Source: Phycisphaeraceae bacterium
GTDB taxonomy: Bacteria > Planctomycetota > Phycisphaerae > Phycisphaerales > UBA1924
Reading direction: 5' to 3'
Length of the DNA stretch: 64,000 nt
Assembly: GCA_019636655.1 (NCBI GenBank)
Contig: JAHBXB010000002.1
Coordinates: forward strand, 508,537-572,536
The stretch's first letter is position 1; every line of letters begins with the position of its first letter. Below, piece by piece: positions 61,567 to 64,000 of this stretch. Under the pieces are notes generated by a model. That model did not search any database. It had not been told where the DNA came from and worked only from the letters and a program-made list of their open reading frames with translations. A program made the position numbers and the translations under genes.

Positions 61567-62862
61567 TCAGAGCGATGCGCCCTGAGTGTGCCGGGCGCGG
61601 TGGATGGAGAGGGCGACGTCCTGGCGGGGGAAGAGCAGGTCGAGGGTCCAATCGGCGGCCATGCGGATGCGACGGGACCAGCCGGGCATCTTCATGAGGT
61701 AGACGGTTCGCCAGAGGAACCACGCGAGGAAGCCGGAGATCTTGAAGCCGAAGATGCTGGCGACGCCGACGCGGCAGCCGAGGGCGGCGAGGTTGCCCTG
61801 GTCGGCGAGGTCGCAGGGGACGGGCGTCTGAGAGCGGACGGCGCGGGCGATATTGCTCGCGGCGTGGCGGCCCTGCTGGATCGCGAGTTGGGCGAGGGCG
61901 GGGTAGGGCTTGCCGTCGGGGGCGGGGATCGCCGCGGAATCGCCGATGCCCCAGACGCCGGGGAGGCCGTCGACGGTGAGGTCGCGCCGGCAGCGGATGT
62001 AGCCCTTGGCGTCGAGCGGAAGGCCGGAGCCATTGAGGAGCGGGCTGGGGGCGATGCCGGCGCACCAGAGGACGGTGCGGGCGCGGAGGGTGTCGCCGGA
62101 CTCGAGCGTGACGGTGTTGGGGGTGACGCCGGAGACGGTGGTGTTGAAGCGGACATCCATGCCGCGGCGGGAGAGGTGGCGCAGGGCGTAGTCGGAGAGT
62201 TCGGGGCCGAGGGGGCCGAGGATGCGGTCGGAGCGTTCGACGAGGGTGACGCGGACGTCGTCGGGGGTGAGGTTGGGATAGTGGTGGGCGGCGCGCTGCA
62301 TGAAGGCGAAGTACTCGCCCGCGGCCTCGACGCCGGTGAAGTTGCCGCCGACGACGACCCAGTGCAGAATCTCGCGGCGGAGGGCGGGGTCGTCGACGGC
62401 GTTGGCGAGTTCGAGGAGGGAGATGGCGCGGTCGCGGAGGGCGATGCCGTCGAAGATGCTCTTGATCTCGAAGGCGTGCTCGCGGAGGCCGGGAACGGGG
62501 GGATCCGGCTGGCGGGTGACGCTGCCGAGGGAGACGACGAGGTGATCGGCGGCGAGGGAGCGGACGCCGGGCTCGCCGGGGAGGGTGTAGTCGACGCGCC
62601 GGGCGGGAGCGTCGATGGCCACGACCTCCGACATGATGAAATCGACGCGGCGGATGAAGGAGCGGATGGGGACGACCGCGTGGCGGGGCTCGAGGCTGCC
62701 GGTGCCGGCCTCGATGAGGAGGGGGAAGAACATGAGGTAGTTGTGGCGGTCGAGGAGGACGATGTCGGCCTCATCGGAGCGCAGGCGGCGCTCCAGGGCC
62801 TGGGCGCAGTAGGCGCCGGCGAACCCGCCTCCGGCGATGACGATGCGTGGACGGGCGGGCAT
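61567..62862 (-). CDS. NDH-2-like NAD(P)/FAD-dependent dehydrogenase
   Basis: 431 residues. Type II NADH dehydrogenases pass electrons from NADH to quinone without pumping protons. FAD site: RIVIAGGGFAGAYCAQALER; LLDRHNYLMFFPLLIEAGTG (the 'D.....f.PlL.e...G' motif); SLAADHLVVSLGSVTRQPDP. NADH site: ILHWVVVGGNFTGVEAAGEY, then VRVTLVERSDRILGPLGPEL. Second FAD motif: GVWGIGDSAAIPAPDGKPYP and LAQLAIQQGRHAASNIARAV. The end (GFKISGFLAWFLWRTVYLMK, MPGWSRRIRMAADWTLDLLF) supplies the membrane-anchoring helices. All motifs are intact and length is normal. Quinone use is inferred from the family. Confidence 0.92.
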   Translation of the reverse strand: MPARPRIVIAGGGFAGAYCAQALERRLRSDEADIVLLDRHNYLMFFPLLIEAGTGSLEPRHAVVPIRSFIRRVDFIMSEVVAIDAPARRVDYTLPGEPGVRSLAADHLVVSLGSVTRQPDPPVPGLREHAFEIKSIFDGIALRDRAISLLELANAVDDPALRREILHWVVVGGNFTGVEAAGEYFAFMQRAAHHYPNLTPDDVRVTLVERSDRILGPLGPELSDYALRHLSRRGMDVRFNTTVSGVTPNTVTLESGDTLRARTVLWCAGIAPSPLLNGSGLPLDAKGYIRCRRDLTVDGLPGVWGIGDSAAIPAPDGKPYPALAQLAIQQGRHAASNIARAVRSQTPVPCDLADQGNLAALGCRVGVASIFGFKISGFLAWFLWRTVYLMKMPGWSRRIRMAADWTLDLLFPRQDVALSIHRARHTQGASL

Positions 62863-62961
62863 GGGGCGCTCCGCGGCTGGGCGGCGCTACGGCCACCCCG
62901 GGGATCGTATTGGACCGCGCGGGTGCGGGCTTGGGATCCACGCGGGGTCTGGTAGCATGGG

Positions 62962-62983
62962 CAGCCCCCCTCCCCCCTCCCCC
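62962..62983. repeat. Dispersed C-rich element, copy upstream of the last gene
   Basis: AGCCCCCCTCCCCCCTCCCCC, the C-rich half of the dispersed repeat preceded by GGGC. It lies 55 bases before the ATG at 63038. Confidence 0.4.
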
Positions 62984-63037
62984 ACACACTCCCCGCGTCT
63001 CCGGAATTGTGCGGGCGACTGATCGAGGTGATTGCTC

Positions 63038-64000
63038 ATGACGACATCGAGAACGGCGGTGTTGATGGCGGCGGGCGCGTGGGTGCTCGTGTTGGCGGGA
63101 GCCGGTTTGCCGATGCGCGAAGCGGAGGCGCAGACAACGCGCCGGGGCAATGCCGCCGCGGAGGAGCGGGCGAAGGCGGCCGAGGCGAAGGCCGCGGAGA
63201 AGGCGCGGCTTGACGCGGCGGTGAGCAAGGGCGTTGACCTGATCGTGGGGATGCAGGAGGGAGATGGGAACGGCGAGTGGCCGTACGAGGGGGTGTACCG
63301 CGTGGGCGGGAAGATCCCGGTCGGCTACCGCGTAGGGGGAACGGGGATCGCGGCGCTGGCGGTGGTGCAGTCGCCGGGGTATGCGGTGGAGGGAGCGGAC
63401 GGGCCGAGGCACGCGGCGGTGCGGCGCGGAGTCGAGTTCATCTCGAAGGGGCTGGAGCACCCGCTGATGTCGTACGAGGACTACGACGCGGGGTACGACG
63501 TCCGCGGCTGGGGGTATACGTATTCGCTGCTGCTGTGCCTGAGGCTCAAGGAGATGGGGCAGGTTCCGGCGGGGCTGGAGGAGGCGGTGGAGAAGATCAT
63601 TGCGTTTGACCTCGCGGCGATCCCGGCGACGGAGATCCCGCAGGCGGGCGGGTGGAACTACGCGAGGCCGGCGGGGCGGGACAAGGTGGCGCCGCCCTCG
63701 CCGTTCATGACCGCGCCGACGCTGCAGGCGCTGTTCGAGGCGAAGCGGCTGGGGTACGCGGTGGACGAGGGGGTGGTGAACCGGGGGCTGGATTCGCTGG
63801 AGCGGGCGCGCGGGCCGGCGGGGGCGATCTCGTACACGACGCCGCCCGAGGGGAAGCAGGCGCGGGACCCGGTGCCCGGTGCGGTGGGGCGAATGCTGGC
63901 GACGGAGACAACGCTGGCGCTGGCAGGGCGCGGGAGCGTGTCGAACATCCGCGGGGCGGTGGACGCATTCATCGTGCACTGGGAGTGGCTGAACAAGCGG
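63038..64000 (+). CDS. Secreted prenyltransferase/squalene-cyclase-fold-like protein (3' end outside window)
   Basis: 321 codons from the ATG at 63038 run open to the window edge, so the gene is cut. A signal peptide (TAVLMAAGAWVLVLAGAGLP, then EAEAQ) is followed by a charged helix (AAEERAKAAEAKAAEKARLD) and alpha/alpha-toroid repeats: SKGVDLIVGMQEGDGNGEWP, VGGTGIAALAVVQSPGYAVE, RRGVEFISKGLEHPLMSYED, RGWGYTYSLLLCLRLKEMGQ, IPQAGGWNYARPAGRDKV and MTAPTLQALFEAKRLGYAVD. The repeated Q/GGW-N/P-type elements are those of the terpenoid-cyclase fold; planctomycetes have many secreted members without known substrate. GAGG nine bases upstream supports the start. Confidence 0.75.
   Translation, partial: MTTSRTAVLMAAGAWVLVLAGAGLPMREAEAQTTRRGNAAAEERAKAAEAKAAEKARLDAAVSKGVDLIVGMQEGDGNGEWPYEGVYRVGGKIPVGYRVGGTGIAALAVVQSPGYAVEGADGPRHAAVRRGVEFISKGLEHPLMSYEDYDAGYDVRGWGYTYSLLLCLRLKEMGQVPAGLEEAVEKIIAFDLAAIPATEIPQAGGWNYARPAGRDKVAPPSPFMTAPTLQALFEAKRLGYAVDEGVVNRGLDSLERARGPAGAISYTTPPEGKQARDPVPGAVGRMLATETTLALAGRGSVSNIRGAVDAFIVHWEWLNKR

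Overview
The window is about 70% G+C by hand-counted sample lines and reads as chromosomal DNA of a planctomycete, most probably class Phycisphaerae. The pointers are: a secreted protein ending in a dockerin-like Gly-Cys tail; a long MoxR/DUF58/von Willebrand A operon; small membrane proteins carrying a C-x-x-C-G-Y-D-L ... C-P-E-C-G zinc ribbon; and a SecA-like/HlyD/M50 cluster. Lineage is an inference from gene content; there is no rRNA or tRNA in the window.

Layout. 1-8.6 kb is housekeeping: a cut DUF1579 gene, a RibBA-type riboflavin enzyme with a degenerate second domain, DnaB, PdxH, an HDOD protein, NadA, a diacylglycerol-kinase-like enzyme and an HU-family protein. 8.9-14.1 kb holds a predicted outer-membrane barrel, an ArfB-like release factor, a secreted 14-repeat propeller protein with dockerin, and a cluster of REP-like hairpins beside a frameshifted IS200-type (RAYT) transposase. 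14.1-17.3 kb is a minus-strand group with a glycosyltransferase, a zinc-ribbon membrane protein and a DegT aminotransferase.

17.6-24.9 kb is the most interesting part: four co-directional genes encoding a periplasmic HlyD-like adaptor, a GAF-transmembrane-HlyD protein, a PqqD-like/M50 protease/HlyD fusion and a shortened SecA-like ATPase. Together they look like a dedicated export machine that I cannot match to a named system. 24.9-32.7 kb carries a THUMP-like methyltransferase, a cupin, accC/accB with an M24 peptidase, a fused ABC permease and an NHL-repeat lipoprotein.

32.7-46.9 kb is one long plus-strand operon: two VWA membrane proteins, a MoxR ATPase, a DUF58 protein, two small secreted or lipoprotein genes, an 886-residue membrane protein, and an ABC ATPase with its permease. 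Several junctions overlap by stop/start. 46.9-64 kb holds a nitroreductase, a large secreted protein, a DinB-like protein, a second zinc-ribbon protein, RadA, a 1489-residue AsmA-like protein, a LOG-family protein, a tandem-repeat secreted protein, lipoproteins, an NDH-2-like dehydrogenase and the start of a terpenoid-cyclase-fold-like protein.

Two window-wide features stand out. Many start codons without a Shine-Dalgarno have a TANNNT hexamer ending 5-7 nt upstream, the mark of leaderless transcription. And the plus strand is C-rich from roughly 22 to 55 kb but G-rich after about 56 kb, whichever way the genes run.
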